DNA from: Planctomycetia bacterium
GTDB lineage: Bacteria; Planctomycetota; Phycisphaerae; Phycisphaerales; SM1A02
Length of the DNA: 6,484 nucleotides
Assembly: GCA_005798965.1 (NCBI GenBank)
Contig: SYIB01000169.1
Span: 1 to 6,484, forward strand
Reading direction: 5' to 3'
In this document: positions 5,586 to 6,484 of the stretch, in pieces
Position numbering within the stretch: position 1 is the first letter of the stretch
Layout: each line of letters starts with the position of its first letter
Made by a program: the position numbers and the translations under genes
The notes under the pieces: generated by a model
What the model saw: the letters and a program-made list of their open reading frames with translations, nothing else
What the model was told of the DNA's origin: nothing
Database searches by the model: none

Positions 5586-6484
5586 ATGGCTGCGGCGGTG
5601 GCCTATCTCACGCAAGCCATGGCCGACCTGGCCCGTCAACTGGTGTTCGCGCCCGCTCCGGCGGTACGCAAGCACGTGACCAACACCTTGACCCTGATCA
5701 GCGAGCTCGATCCTGACCAGTCGTATCCGATGGGATTCGTGACCTTCCGGATCACGGGGTTCCGAGTCGATCGTGGTTTGGATGACCTGATTGCGGGTGC
5801 GGCGATCCGCACGGACCTGTGCACATTCGTGCTCGAGGTGAGCCGCCGAGCGCCGACCCTGCCTGACCAGTCGACCGGTGCGGTCGTGACGATTGTCGAG
5901 CTTGCTGAACGTTGGTCGGTCAGCGAACGCACGCTGCGCCGATGGCGCCGGTTCGGCCTTGCACTCGAGTGGTTCGAACGCGACGGAGCTGAGCCGGTCC
6001 TTGGCGTGCGCGAGTCGATCGCCAGCGGCATTCAGGTCCACCATGCGCGCATCGTGGCCCGCGCGGGAAGGTTTCGCCGCCTCCCATCGTCCGAGCGGCG
6101 CAAGGTGATCGATGCCGTCGCTCGCGAAGCCGCGCGTGCACCGTCGCTCGCGCAGGCGCAGCGCACGGTCGCCGCGGCGCATGGGATCACGCCTGAGGCT
6201 GTCCGGTTGATCTGGCAGGCCTGTGGTGCCTCGACGGGGCGCGTCACACGGCCGGATGGTTGGTTTGCCCGATGCACCGGGCGAGGCATCCCGTTGGTCA
6301 GGATCGCCCAGGCCGCCGGATTGAGCACTGCACACACGTCGCGTCGCATCGTGGCGGATCGTGCGGCGCGGCTTGCACAGACCCTCCCGCATGGACCGGC
6401 GCTGCCCACCTTCGTGCACGCCGAGGCATCGAGCGTGCTTTTGGGGGCCCCGTGGCTGGAATGCGGGCTGGCGCATCAGCCACC
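5586..6484 (+). CDS. Probable planctomycete-type sigma-70-family factor, N-terminal region (3' end outside window)
   Basis: The frame is open for 299 codons to the window edge with no stop. Its layout recalls the extended N-terminal region of planctomycete sigma-70-family factors. A helical start (7-42) leads to YPMGFVTFRITGFR (47-60), then a MerR/HTH-like segment VTIVELAERWSVSERTLRRW (101-120). A linker holds GRFRRLPSSERRKV (161-174), comparable to the family's 'FSQLTDEER' stretch. A second helical segment, ITPEAVRLIW (201-210), and a third HTH, IPLVRIAQAAGLSTAHTSRR (235-254), follow. In those proteins sigma regions 2 and 4 come later; here they would lie past 6484, so promoter-recognition function is not shown. 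If correct, the protein directs RNA polymerase to promoters. The alternative is a multi-HTH transcription regulator without sigma domains. The start is supported by GGGGAG 9 nt upstream, and the 6-nt gap to alr implies co-transcription. Confidence 0.6.
   Translation, partial: MAAAVAYLTQAMADLARQLVFAPAPAVRKHVTNTLTLISELDPDQSYPMGFVTFRITGFRVDRGLDDLIAGAAIRTDLCTFVLEVSRRAPTLPDQSTGAVVTIVELAERWSVSERTLRRWRRFGLALEWFERDGAEPVLGVRESIASGIQVHHARIVARAGRFRRLPSSERRKVIDAVAREAARAPSLAQAQRTVAAAHGITPEAVRLIWQACGASTGRVTRPDGWFARCTGRGIPLVRIAQAAGLSTAHTSRRIVADRAARLAQTLPHGPALPTFVHAEASSVLLGAPWLECGLAHQP

Noticed and set aside
5559..6476. Minus-strand open frame of 305 codons opposite the sigma-like gene
   Set aside because: The plus-strand frame has a good Shine-Dalgarno sequence, operon spacing and family-like blocks; the minus frame is Arg-rich with no recognisable motif.

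Overview
The window is high-GC bacterial DNA, densely coded, with five protein genes: three on the minus strand on the left, two on the plus strand on the right, diverging from a 71-bp intergenic region at 4264-4334. The best lineage clue is the right-hand partial gene (5586 to the edge). It resembles the long N-terminal region of the sigma-70-family factors typical of Planctomycetota, especially Phycisphaerae. The Rho protein, with a very long low-complexity N-terminal tail, also suits a planctomycete-like genome. This assignment is inferred from recalled family patterns, not from a search.

Minus-strand block, in transcription order: a DEAD-box RNA helicase with a DEVD motif II (4263-2920, TTG start); then, 3 nt after its stop, pseudouridine-5'-phosphate glycosidase psuG (2916-1939); then a 234-bp gap with a good sigma70-like promoter (1813-1841) and leader hairpin; then transcription termination factor rho (1704 to the left edge, 3' end missing). 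Plus-strand block: alanine racemase alr (4335-5579) and, 6 nt later, the putative sigma-factor N-terminal region (5586 to the right edge, 3' end missing).

Functionally the window is mostly RNA metabolism (termination, helicase, modified-nucleotide salvage, probably initiation) plus one cell-wall gene making D-alanine. I see no mobile element, CRISPR array, tRNA or rRNA, and no clear novel system. The most unusual points are within familiar proteins: Rho has lost the aromatic RNP1 motif of its primary RNA-binding site and carries a histone-H1-like Lys/Ala tail; PsuG has a roughly 20-residue insertion near its catalytic Glu; the racemase has Glu where the carbamylated Lys usually sits; and psuG is tightly coupled to a helicase gene with no psuK alongside.
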